A stretch of DNA of 13,250 bases, taken from the NCBI GenBank assembly GCA_964385635.1, contig CAYLPU010000120.1:1-13250 (forward strand). The letters run 5' to 3'. Of this stretch, positions 5,729 through 13,047 are shown piece by piece. The stretch comes from CAYLPU01 sp964385635 (GTDB taxonomy: Bacteria; Chloroflexota; Anaerolineae; B4-G1). Every line of letters begins with the position of its first letter. Positions within the stretch are counted from its first letter, which is position 1. A program made the position numbers and the translations under genes. A model generated the notes under the pieces. It was not told where the DNA came from. It did not search any database and was given only the letters and a program-made list of their open reading frames with translations.

Positions 5729-5806
5729 ATGAGGGCAAGCGGGGCGCAACCCTGCCCGCCTGTTCGCGTATAGTATACAGGCGCTCCAACTGCGCCGCTG
5801 TGATGC

Positions 5807-5849
5807 GTCATTCCAGGCTGCTGCGCTCCTTTCGGTCGCTCGGAATGAC
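5807..5849. repeat. GTCATTCC/GGAATGAC hairpin repeat
   Basis: GTCATTCC (5807-5814) and GGAATGAC (5842-5849) are perfect complements around a core with further partial pairing (GCTGCTGCGCTCC against GGTCGCTC). Repeats of the GTCATTCCGAGCG type are common intergenic hairpins in many environmental bacterial genomes. It is 44 bp upstream of the membrane-protein gene at 5893. The same intergenic gap (5647-5892) shows no clear promoter for either divergent gene. Confidence 0.6.
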
Positions 5850-5892
5850 AGTAGCTGAGTAATAGCACGATGATAATGTAAGGAGACATACT

Positions 5893-6885
5893 ATGTCAGA
5901 CGTTCAAGAACCGTTTGAAGACGAATCGGAAGCGCTGCCTCATAGGCCACGCCGCCGCCCGCCCTCTTTCTTCTGGCCACTGGTGCTCATTGGCGCGGGC
6001 GTCATGCTGTTGCTGTCGAATCTGGGCTATCTGCCCTGGCAATCGTGGAACATCCTCTGGCGACTCTGGCCGCTGCTGCTGGTTGCGCTTGGCATTGACG
6101 TGTTGATCGGCCGGCGCTCGATGGTCGGGGCCATCATCAGCGGGCTGCTGATCATGATGCTGATCGGCGGCGCAGTGGCTGTTGTGCTTTTCGCGCAGAA
6201 CATCCCGGCACTGGCCAATCTGACCCAGCCAGTTGAACTGCGCACCGAGCACGTCGAACATCCGCTGGCGGGCGTGCAGAGTGCCTCTGTCACCATTGAC
6301 TGGACCAGCGCACCCGCCTACCTGAGCACGCTGCGCGATTCGCCCAATCTCATCGAGGGGGACGTCACTTATCGCGGTGAGTTGATCTTCGATGTAGACG
6401 TGCGCGGCGATCAGGCCGACGTAGAACTGGACAGTTATTTCTCCGGCCCCTGGTTCGGGCCATTTGACTTCGGCGGCCGGGTGAAAGACCGCTGGGACGT
6501 GAGACTCAGCCCCGATGTGATCCTCGATCTCACGCTTGACGCCGGTTCTGGCCCCTGTGACTTTGACCTGACCGGCCTGCAGGTCAGCGACCTCTTCCTC
6601 GACAGCGGCTCTGGCTCCGTTGATCTGGGCCTGCCGTCCGGCAGCGCCTTCGAGGCGCGCATTGACGGTGGTTCAGGCTCCATTGCCATCACTCTGCCCG
6701 AAAGTGTGGGCGCGCGGGTGGTGCTCGATTCGGGCAGTGGATCCTTCCACCCCGACGAGCGATTCCGGCTGGTGGAGGGCGAGCGCGGCGACGACGGTGT
6801 GTGGGAGACGGACAACTTCCGCACGGCTGATCACACCGTCGAATTGAGGATAGACCAGGGATCAGGCTCCATCAGCATCCGCTGA
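5893..6885 (+). CDS. LiaF-type membrane protein with external 21-residue-repeat (toastrack-like) domain
   Basis: The 330-residue protein starts with a charged cytoplasmic tail. Three hydrophobic segments follow at about 26-45, 54-72 and 77-101, in the LiaI-LiaF-TM pattern (FFWPLVLIGAGVMLLLSNLG and LWPLLLVALGIDVLIGRR). The rest (about 105-330) should lie outside the membrane. It is a beta-rich domain of the toastrack/DUF4097-LiaF C-terminal kind. Its last third carries DxGSG at residues 216, 237, 258, 279 and 321, exactly 21 or 42 apart, with a degenerate DDG at 300 filling the gap. AAGGAG (5880-5885) lies 7 nt before ATG 5893. The TM domain is homologous to that of the 3789 gene. A surface-sensing or scaffold role is inferred from the family. 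The gene appears monocistronic, ending before a strong terminator. Confidence 0.8.
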   Translation: MSDVQEPFEDESEALPHRPRRRPPSFFWPLVLIGAGVMLLLSNLGYLPWQSWNILWRLWPLLLVALGIDVLIGRRSMVGAIISGLLIMMLIGGAVAVVLFAQNIPALANLTQPVELRTEHVEHPLAGVQSASVTIDWTSAPAYLSTLRDSPNLIEGDVTYRGELIFDVDVRGDQADVELDSYFSGPWFGPFDFGGRVKDRWDVRLSPDVILDLTLDAGSGPCDFDLTGLQVSDLFLDSGSGSVDLGLPSGSAFEARIDGGSGSIAITLPESVGARVVLDSGSGSFHPDERFRLVEGERGDDGVWETDNFRTADHTVELRIDQGSGSISIR

Positions 6886-6942
6886 GAGATGACACCGAAC
6901 CGTCGTGAGCGTGATACGCCTGCGACGAGAACGAGGGTGAAT

Positions 6943-6974
6943 AGGGCCGCAGTGTTCGTTCTGCGGCCCTTTTT
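6943..6974 (+). terminator. Rho-independent terminator, perfect 10-bp stem
   Basis: AGGGCCGCAG (6943-6952) pairs perfectly with CTGCGGCCCT (6961-6970) around an 8-nt loop, followed by a run of T (6970-6974). It lies 57 bp after the stop of the toastrack-like membrane protein and separates it from the next promoter. Confidence 0.92.
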
Positions 6975-7003
6975 GACGTTCCGGGTTTGTCCCAACCTGC
7001 GTC

Positions 7004-7033
7004 TTGCCCGCACCCCACTGAGTGTGCTATAAT
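7004..7033 (+). promoter_or_regulatory. Promoter with extended -10 for the dehydrogenase gene
   Basis: TTGCCC (7004-7009) and TATAAT (7028-7033) are 18 bp apart. TG at 7025-7026 gives an extended -10. GTGCTATAATGGC (7024-7036) differs at one position from 3741-3753. Transcription would start near 7040 and leave a leader of about 200 nt, most of which is the palindromic element at 7062-7214. Confidence 0.75.
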
Positions 7034-7061
7034 GGCAATCAGGCCGGCAGATGACCGGACG

Positions 7062-7214
7062 GTATCATCTCAATATTTTGGGGCAGCAGGATTACCCCGG
7101 ATGCAGAAATACACGATAAAGACCACCGCAAACGAGAGGGCAGACACTATCGTGTTTTTCCCTATCCGTGGTAATCTTGGTCTCATCAATTTCCCCAACT
7201 TTTTGAGCAGATGC
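7062..7214. repeat. Composite palindromic element, copy C, in the dehydrogenase leader
   Basis: The left outer arm 7062-7084 (GTATCATCTCAATATT, then TTGGGGC) is nearly identical to the reverse complement of the tail of copy B. The right outer arm (7193-7214, CCCCAACTTTTTGAGC then AGATGC) matches it at about 16 of 22 positions. Inside are 31-nt arms at 7088-7118 and 7148-7178 with about 25 of 31 complementary positions, including perfect ACACGATA/TATCGTGT next to the loop. The ribosome-binding site (7227-7234) is left outside the structure. Confidence 0.75.
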
Positions 7215-7243
7215 ACCGAAAGGATGAAAGGAGAAACAGAACC

Positions 7244-8347
7244 ATGACAGGGATCACCTACATCCCCATAGACATCATTGAGAATTTCATGATTGATGTA
7301 TTCCAGGGGCTCGGCACCCCCGAAAGGGACGCCCGCATCTGCGCCGACGTGCTCATCGCCTCTGATCTGCGGGGTATCGAATCCCACGGCGTGGGCCGCC
7401 TGAAGTATTACTACGACCGCATCAAGGCCGGCGTCCAGTTTACCCGGACCGAGATGGAGATCGTCAAGGAGACGGAGACCACCGCGCTGGTGGATGGTCA
7501 TCATGGCATGGGCCACGTGACTGCCTACCGTTCCATGCGGCTGGCAATGGACAAGGCCAGGCAGTACGGCCTGGGCGCTGTGACCGTGCGTAACGGTACC
7601 CACTTCGGCATCGCCGGATACTACCCGCTGATGGCGGTCAGGGAGGGGATGATGGGGCTCACCGTGACCAACGCCCGCCCCGCCGTCGCCCCCACGTTCA
7701 GCACTGAGCCGATGCTGGGGACCAACCCCATCGCCTTCGCCGCACCTTCTGACGTGGACTACCCGTTCTGTTTTGACGGAGCCACTCCCATCACCCAGCG
7801 AGGCAAGATTGAGGTGGCGTCCCGCGCCGAAAAGCCCGTGCCCGAAGGGTGGGTCATTGACGCTGAAGGGAACCCACTCACCGACCCGGACAGGATTCTC
7901 GAGGACATGGGCAAGGCGATGGCCGCTCTCCTGCCGCTGGGCGGCGCGGGGGAGGAATTGGCCGGTTACAAGGGGTATAGCCTGGGCGCGATGGTCGAAA
8001 TTCTCTCCGCCTCGTTGTGTGGGGGAGTGTTTATGAAGGATCTGCTGGGATTCGCCCCGGACGGTTCCCGCCGCCCCTACATGCTGGGCCATTTCTTCCT
8101 GGCGATAGATATCGAGCACTTCATCCCACTCGAAGTTTCCCGCCGCATCACGGGCCAGATCATGCGCGCGCTACAGGACGCGCGCAAAGCGCCTGGCGCA
8201 GCGCGCGTCTACGTGGCCGGGGAGAAGGAGTACGAGAAAGAAAAGCAGGTGCGCGAGCAGGGCGTCTCTGTCAACCCCAACCTGCGCCGCGAGTTGCAGA
8301 TCATGCGGGACGAATTGAATATCTCTGGGTACGAGGTCTACTTTTAG
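7244..8347 (+). CDS. Malate/L-lactate dehydrogenase family oxidoreductase (Ldh_2)
   Basis: The 367-residue protein belongs to the NAD(P)-dependent LDH2/MDH2 family, which reduces or oxidises 2-oxo/2-hydroxy acids (malate, lactate, ureidoglycolate, 2,3-diketogulonate and similar) in the cytoplasm. Conserved blocks are SDLRGIESHGVGRL (40-53, His48), DGHHGMGHV, NGTHFGIAGYY (117-127, His120), LGTNPIAFAAP (158-168), PEGWVIDAEGNPLTDP, and GYKGYSLGAMVEIL (241-254). Length is normal for the family. ATG 7244 has AAAGGAGA at 7227-7234. An in-frame ATG at 7211 lies before that site, inside the repeat arm, and was rejected. The real substrate cannot be told from sequence. The TAG stop is the first triplet of a TAGGGAG array. 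The gene is probably cotranscribed with the PfpI-like gene 82 bp downstream. Confidence 0.88.
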   Translation: MTGITYIPIDIIENFMIDVFQGLGTPERDARICADVLIASDLRGIESHGVGRLKYYYDRIKAGVQFTRTEMEIVKETETTALVDGHHGMGHVTAYRSMRLAMDKARQYGLGAVTVRNGTHFGIAGYYPLMAVREGMMGLTVTNARPAVAPTFSTEPMLGTNPIAFAAPSDVDYPFCFDGATPITQRGKIEVASRAEKPVPEGWVIDAEGNPLTDPDRILEDMGKAMAALLPLGGAGEELAGYKGYSLGAMVEILSASLCGGVFMKDLLGFAPDGSRRPYMLGHFFLAIDIEHFIPLEVSRRITGQIMRALQDARKAPGAARVYVAGEKEYEKEKQVREQGVSVNPNLRRELQIMRDELNISGYEVYF

Positions 8348-8388
8348 GGAGTAGGGAGTAGGGAGTAGGGAGTAGGGAGTAGGGAGTA
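8345..8388 (+). repeat. Heptamer array TAGGGAG, six perfect units
   Basis: Six exact TAGGGAG units (8345-8386) are followed by TA. The first TAG is the stop codon of the dehydrogenase. Because 7 is not a multiple of 3, the array places TAG in all three forward frames. Confidence 0.95.
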
Positions 8389-8429
8389 CCGTGAAGTATC
8401 TTGAGCCACAGAGGAAAAAGGAGGCTGGT

Positions 8430-8948
8430 ATGGAACTGGAGGGGAAACGTATCGCTATTCTGGCTGAGGACAACTACCAGGAATTGGAACTGTGGTACTC
8501 ACTCCTGCGCATGCGCGAGGCTGGCGCGGAGGTGATTGTCGTCGGCATGCCTGGCGTGCAGGAATACCACAGCAAACTGGGTTACCCGGTGAAGGTAGAC
8601 GCTGCTGCCGACGCAGTCTCGGCCGGCGACTTTGACGCCGTCATCATACCGGGCGGCTACGCGCCTGATCGGATGCGCCGTCACCAACCCATGCTCGACC
8701 TGGTGAGGGCCGTCTTCGAGCGCGGTGGTGTTGTGGCGGCCATCTGCCATGCTGCGTGGGTGCCTATCTCCGCAGGCATTATGGAGGGCAAGCGGGCTAC
8801 CTGCTTCTCGGCGATCAAGGATGACGTGATCAACGCTGGCGCTGCCTACGTTGACGCAGAAGTGGTCCGGGACGGCAACCTGATCACCTCACGGGTGCCC
8901 AGCGATCTGCCTGCTTTTTGCCGCACGATTATCGCGGCGCTGAAGTGA
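8430..8948 (+). CDS. DJ-1/PfpI family protein (type 1 glutamine-amidotransferase-like)
   Basis: The 172-residue protein has the PfpI/YhbO size and fold. Nucleophile-elbow Cys106 lies in AAICHAAW (103-110) with His107 beside it. The conserved acidic residue in DNYQELELWY is Glu18, and VIIPGGYAPDRMR (71-83) precedes the elbow. Members include PfpI-type intracellular peptidases and glyoxal-detoxifying or protein-protective enzymes, and the sequence does not separate these roles. ATG 8430 has AAAAAGGAGG at 8415-8424. An in-frame ATG at 8391 was rejected because the ribosome-binding site lies after it. No separate promoter is seen after the dehydrogenase, so the two are probably cotranscribed across the heptamer array. 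No clear terminator follows. Confidence 0.88.
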   Translation: MELEGKRIAILAEDNYQELELWYSLLRMREAGAEVIVVGMPGVQEYHSKLGYPVKVDAAADAVSAGDFDAVIIPGGYAPDRMRRHQPMLDLVRAVFERGGVVAAICHAAWVPISAGIMEGKRATCFSAIKDDVINAGAAYVDAEVVRDGNLITSRVPSDLPAFCRTIIAALK

Positions 8949-8994
8949 GACCTGCACCCATCGGGCCATCCCCTGCTTCACGAGCCCCTTATTT

Positions 8995-9016
8995 GCTTTC
9001 CGCTCTCCTGCTTTCC
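8995..9016 (+). repeat. Short GCTTTCC heptamer words
   Basis: GCTTTCC (8995-9001), GCTCTCC (9002-9008), one extra T, then GCTTTCC (9010-9016). It is short and interrupted, and is noted because its unit length matches the other arrays. Confidence 0.3.
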
Positions 9017-9046
9017 GAAGAGGCAAGGAGAATGTGACCCTGCGAC

Positions 9047-9075
9047 TTGCGCTACAGGGCATGAGGTGCTACACT
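9047..9075 (+). promoter_or_regulatory. Promoter for the sensor kinase gene
   Basis: TTGCGC (9047-9052), 17-bp spacer, TACACT (9070-9075), with TG at 9067-9068 giving an extended -10. The GGTGCTACACT context resembles the GTGCTATAAT of the other promoters. The kinase ATG is 50 bp downstream of the -10. Confidence 0.6.
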
Positions 9076-9124
9076 TACACCTGCCTGTTCTGCGGCCCAG
9101 CGGAGATCGGCTCAGGGGGAAAAG

Positions 9125-12100
9125 ATGAGCGACGACAAAGGGAAACCCAGACACGTACGTATGGGAAAAATGGTATGGATCGGGATTGGCCTTGGGGTGC
9201 TCTATTGGATTCTTGAATCCGCCATAAATGCTGTCGTGTTCCACGAGGGCGATCTTGTCGGGCAGATACTCGCCCCAGGTGCGCATGAAGTATGGGTGCG
9301 TTCGCTGACTGTATGCATCCTTGTCGCGTTCGGTGTTTATGTCCAATTCGCTATCGCCGAGCGCAAGCGGGCGGAGGAAAAGACCCGGCAGCGGACGGCC
9401 CAGTTGGAGGCGCTGCGAGAGGTGGAGTTGGAACTTACCGCCCAGTTGGACCTGGATGTTCTTCTTCGCTCCATCGCCTCGCGGGCCGTTGAGCTGCTGG
9501 AGGGTACCGGGGGCGGCCTCTATCTCTACCGGCCGGAGCAGGACGTGCTGGAGTGGGTTATGTCCGTTGGCTCCACCGTGGCACCCGCTGGGACCATTCT
9601 TCACCGGGGCGAGGGTCTCTCCGGCAAGGTTCTGGAGACCGGCGAGCCGCTCATCGTGGACGACTACCAGCACTGGGAGGAGCGGGCGGCCGTCTACGAG
9701 GGTTACCCCTTCATAGCCGTCGTGGGCGTGCCCGTCCGCTGGGGTGACGAGTTTCTGGGTGTCGTGAACGTCGTGGCCGCCCCCCCGCGCACCTTCTCCC
9801 CGGCCGACGCCGAACTGCTGGGCCTGTTCGCCACCCAGGCCGCTGCCGCCATCCACAACGCCCGGCTGTTCGACTCGCTGGCCCGCGAGAAGGAGCGGCT
9901 GGGCCTGCTCTACCGGTTGAGCCACCATCTCTCCGAGAGCCCGGGCATCCACGACGTGGCGCAGCGGGCGCTCGATGACATCTGTGCCGTCGTCGGGGCC
10001 ATGAAGGGTGTCGCCCTGGTGCGCGAACCAGGCAGCGACCGCCTGCGGCTGGTCGCCGTCTCCGGGTACGATGCAGAGTCGGTGGAGGTGTTGAATGGGC
10101 GGATTGGGCTGCGGGTAGGAGACGGTCTGGCCGGCTGGGTGGCGGCGCAGCGGCAATCGGCGTTGGTGGAGGACGTGACGAAGGATGAGCGGTGGAGGTT
10201 GGTGCCGGGGGTGGATGACCGGGCCTGCTCGGCCCTCAGCGTGCCGCTGCTCGGCGGGGATGAATTGGTGGGCGTGCTCAGTATCTATGGCGACCGGGAG
10301 GGCTTCTTCGACGAGGAGCACCTCCGGCTGGTGGAATCGGCCGCCGCCACGGTGGCCGCCGCAATCGCCAGCGCCCGGCTGTACGAGCAGGCCCGGCGTC
10401 GCGCCCTGGAGCAAGGGACGCTGCGGGAGGCGGCGCTGGCACTGACGACCGCCCTGGACCGGGACGAGGTGGTCGGGCTTATCCTGGCCCAGTTGCAGGA
10501 AGTGGTGCCCTACGACAGCGCCTCGGTCCAGTTGCTCAGGACCTGCCCTGAGCGTGGCCGAGAGGGGGATCGGCTGGAGATCGTGGGCGGGCGGGGCTTC
10601 CCCAACCTTCCGGACTTGTTGGGCCTCTCCTTCCCCGTGGACGGCGACAACCCCAACAGCGAGGTGATCCGCACGCGGGCTCCCTTCATCGTGGAGGATG
10701 CCCCGGCCGTGTACGGGGGGTTCCAACGTGAGCCCTACAACCAGGCTGGCATCCGCTCCTGGCTGGGAGTGCCGATGCTGGTCGGCGAGCGGCTGGTGGG
10801 GATGATCGCGCTGGATAAGCGGGAGCCGGCGTTCTACACCGAGGAGCATGCCCGGCTGGCCGAGGCGTTTGCCGCCCAGGCCGCCATCGCTATCGAGAAC
10901 GCCCGCCTATTCCAGGCGGAGCGGGAGCAGCGAGAACTGGCCGAGCGGCTCCGGGAGACGACGCTCCTCGTCAACAGCAGTCTGGACCTGCAGGAGGTCC
11001 TGGAATTGATTCTGGAGCAACTGGCCCGGGTGATCCCTTACGACAGCGGATCGGTCCAGATCCTGGAACCGGATGCCACTCGAATCATCGCCATTCAGAA
11101 CCTACCGCCGCAAGAGATGGGCCGTCGTTACCCGCTGGACCAGTTCCCGTACAACCGCCGGCTGGCCGAGGGGGAGGGGCCGATCGTCGTTGGGGACACG
11201 CATGAGGATAGTCAGGAATGGATAACCATCGATGGGCTGGAGCACATACGGGCCACCATCGGCGTGTCGTTGAAGGTGCGAGACCGGGTGATCGGCATCC
11301 TGACGGTTCACAGCCGCCAGCCGGGAGTCTACACCGGGGCCGATGCCCGCATCGTCCAGGCGTTTGCCCAGCAGGCGGCTATCGCCATCGAGAACGCCCG
11401 GCTCTTCCAGGCGGAGCAGGAGCAGCGGGAACTGGCCGAGGCGCTGGCGGAGGCGGCCGCCGCCGTCGGCAGCACGCTGGACCTGGATCAGGTGTTGGAT
11501 CGCATCCTGGACCAGGTGGAGCGGGTCGTCACTGGGGACGCCTGCAACATCATGTTGATTGAGGACGGCGGCGCCCGGATGGTCCGCTGGCGAGGGTACG
11601 AACGCATGGACATAGAAGTTCTCGGTATCTCATTCCCCATCGCCGAGTACTCCGGTCTGGAGAAGATGGTGCAAACGGGGAAGCCGGTCGTCGTGCCGGA
11701 CACGACGGCTGATCCCGGTTGGGTGGTGTCAGGGAGGTGGGAGTGGCTGTGCTCCTACGTCGGCGCGCCCATTCAGGTGACGGGCCTGACGGTGGGTTTC
11801 CTGAACGTGGACGGCACCCGGCCGGGGCAGTTCGGCCCTGCCGACGCCCGGCGGCTGGAGGCTTTCGCTGGCCACGCCGCTGCCGCCATTGAGAACGCTC
11901 AGTTGTACCGGGAACTGCTCAACTACACTGAGAGGCTGGAGGAGCGTGTGCGGGAGCGGACCGCTCAGATCCAGGCCCAGTATGCCCGACTGGACGCGAT
12001 CCTGCGCAGTACGTCCGACGGCATCGTCGTCATTGACACGGCGGGTGAGATTCTCCACACCAACCCCGTCGCCCATGCCTGGCTCACCCGGACCCTCTCG

Positions 12101-12976
12101 CCGGAGGATGCGGCGCGACTGTGGGAGATGGTGCGGGATCTGGCAGGGCGGGCGGAGGAGCGGCCGGAGGAGGTGCTGGAACTGACAGGGTTGGACCTGC
12201 AATTGAGCGCTGCCCCCATTTCGGAACCGGGGGTGGAGGGGGCAGCGGCGGTGGTGATGCTGCACGACGTCAGCCACCTCAAGGCGCTGGACCGGCTGAA
12301 GTCCCGCTTCGTGTCCAATGTCTCCCACGAACTGCGGACGCCGATCACGACGATCAAGCTGTATGTTCATCTGATGCGGCGTAGGCCGGAAAAGAGGGAG
12401 CAGTACCTGGATATGTTGGAGCAGGAGACGGACCACCAGGTGCGGCTGGTGGAGGACATCCTGCAGATTTCACGCATAGACGCCGGGCGGCTGGAGGTGA
12501 GCCCTCGACCGATCCCCCTCAACGAGTTGACCGAGGCGGTCGTCTCCGGCCACCAGGTGTTGGCTGAGGACCGGGAGGTGGTGTTGGAGCACCACCCGGC
12601 GGAGCCGGGGCCGGTGGCGCTGGTGGACCCGGATCGGCTGATGCAGGTGCTGAACAACCTGGTGCGAAACGGGATTCAGTACACGCCGGGGAGGGGGCAA
12701 GTGATGGTCTCCACCGGCAAAGAGGAAGCACAGGGGCGGGTGTGGGCGACGGTGACGGTGACAGACACAGGGATGGGGATTCCAGAGGAGGAATTGTCCC
12801 ACATCTTCGATCGTTTCTACCGGGGGGAGAGGCCACGGGCGATGCAGATTTCTGGGACCGGCCTGGGGCTGGCGATTGTGAAGGATATCGTGGAACTGCA
12901 CGGAGGACGGGTGACGGTGGAGAGCCGGGTGGGGGAGGGGGCTGTCTTCACCATCTGGCTGCCGTCTACCGACTAG
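9125..12976 (+). CDS. Membrane-bound sensor histidine kinase with five GAF domains and a PAS domain
   Basis: The 1283-residue protein has two membrane segments (about 16-37 and 58-77) and a short coiled coil (79-105). Five GAF domains follow at about 110-250, 272-422, 445-597, 620-765 and 786-932. A second coiled coil (933-966) leads to a PAS domain (about 955-1042). HisKA carries the phosphorylated His1068 in SHELRTP. The HATPase has an N-box with Asn1177/Asn1182 (NNLVRNGIQYTPG), G1 Asp1214 (DTGMGIP), F-box FDRFYRGE and G2 GTGLGLA from 1244. It should sense several ligands or signals and phosphorylate a response regulator. Ligands are unknown, and no phytochrome-type Cys-His chromophore site was noticed. 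ATG 9125 follows a purine-rich AGGGGGAAAAG, a moderate ribosome-binding site. GAF3 and GAF4 end in nearly identical linkers, showing internal duplication. The likely partner is the receiver gene 71 bp downstream. Confidence 0.92.
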   Translation: MSDDKGKPRHVRMGKMVWIGIGLGVLYWILESAINAVVFHEGDLVGQILAPGAHEVWVRSLTVCILVAFGVYVQFAIAERKRAEEKTRQRTAQLEALREVELELTAQLDLDVLLRSIASRAVELLEGTGGGLYLYRPEQDVLEWVMSVGSTVAPAGTILHRGEGLSGKVLETGEPLIVDDYQHWEERAAVYEGYPFIAVVGVPVRWGDEFLGVVNVVAAPPRTFSPADAELLGLFATQAAAAIHNARLFDSLAREKERLGLLYRLSHHLSESPGIHDVAQRALDDICAVVGAMKGVALVREPGSDRLRLVAVSGYDAESVEVLNGRIGLRVGDGLAGWVAAQRQSALVEDVTKDERWRLVPGVDDRACSALSVPLLGGDELVGVLSIYGDREGFFDEEHLRLVESAAATVAAAIASARLYEQARRRALEQGTLREAALALTTALDRDEVVGLILAQLQEVVPYDSASVQLLRTCPERGREGDRLEIVGGRGFPNLPDLLGLSFPVDGDNPNSEVIRTRAPFIVEDAPAVYGGFQREPYNQAGIRSWLGVPMLVGERLVGMIALDKREPAFYTEEHARLAEAFAAQAAIAIENARLFQAEREQRELAERLRETTLLVNSSLDLQEVLELILEQLARVIPYDSGSVQILEPDATRIIAIQNLPPQEMGRRYPLDQFPYNRRLAEGEGPIVVGDTHEDSQEWITIDGLEHIRATIGVSLKVRDRVIGILTVHSRQPGVYTGADARIVQAFAQQAAIAIENARLFQAEQEQRELAEALAEAAAAVGSTLDLDQVLDRILDQVERVVTGDACNIMLIEDGGARMVRWRGYERMDIEVLGISFPIAEYSGLEKMVQTGKPVVVPDTTADPGWVVSGRWEWLCSYVGAPIQVTGLTVGFLNVDGTRPGQFGPADARRLEAFAGHAAAAIENAQLYRELLNYTERLEERVRERTAQIQAQYARLDAILRSTSDGIVVIDTAGEILHTNPVAHAWLTRTLSPEDAARLWEMVRDLAGRAEERPEEVLELTGLDLQLSAAPISEPGVEGAAAVVMLHDVSHLKALDRLKSRFVSNVSHELRTPITTIKLYVHLMRRRPEKREQYLDMLEQETDHQVRLVEDILQISRIDAGRLEVSPRPIPLNELTEAVVSGHQVLAEDREVVLEHHPAEPGPVALVDPDRLMQVLNNLVRNGIQYTPGRGQVMVSTGKEEAQGRVWATVTVTDTGMGIPEEELSHIFDRFYRGERPRAMQISGTGLGLAIVKDIVELHGGRVTVESRVGEGAVFTIWLPSTD

Positions 12977-13047
12977 CGAGGTGGCCAGCGTCTCGATCGG
13001 GCGAGGGAAAAGTGGGATGGGCTTGCGTAAGGGTGGGAGGTGGAGGT

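Noticed and set aside
5757..5783. Palindrome GTATAGTATAC (5768-5778) inside CGCCTG/CAGGCG as a bidirectional promoter or operator
   Set aside because: TATACT and TATAGT resemble -10 boxes on each strand, but no -35 was found at suitable spacing and no regulator gene is nearby. Evidence is too weak.
7211..7243. Earlier ATG for the dehydrogenase
   Set aside because: It lies in the repeat arm and before the strong AAAGGAGA site that correctly serves ATG 7244.
7062..7243. Riboswitch in the dehydrogenase leader
   Set aside because: The structure is explained by a repeat whose arms occur elsewhere in the window. No known riboswitch core was recognised.
9004..9031. Hairpin TCTCCTGC/GCAAGGAGA as terminator of the PfpI-like gene
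   Set aside because: The stem has a bulge and no T-tract follows, so an intrinsic terminator is not supported.
8978..10849. Long minus-strand open frame of about 620 codons opposite the kinase start
   Set aside because: Composition is rich in His, Gln, Pro, Arg and Gly with no motifs. It lies opposite a kinase with clear domains and covers its promoter region.
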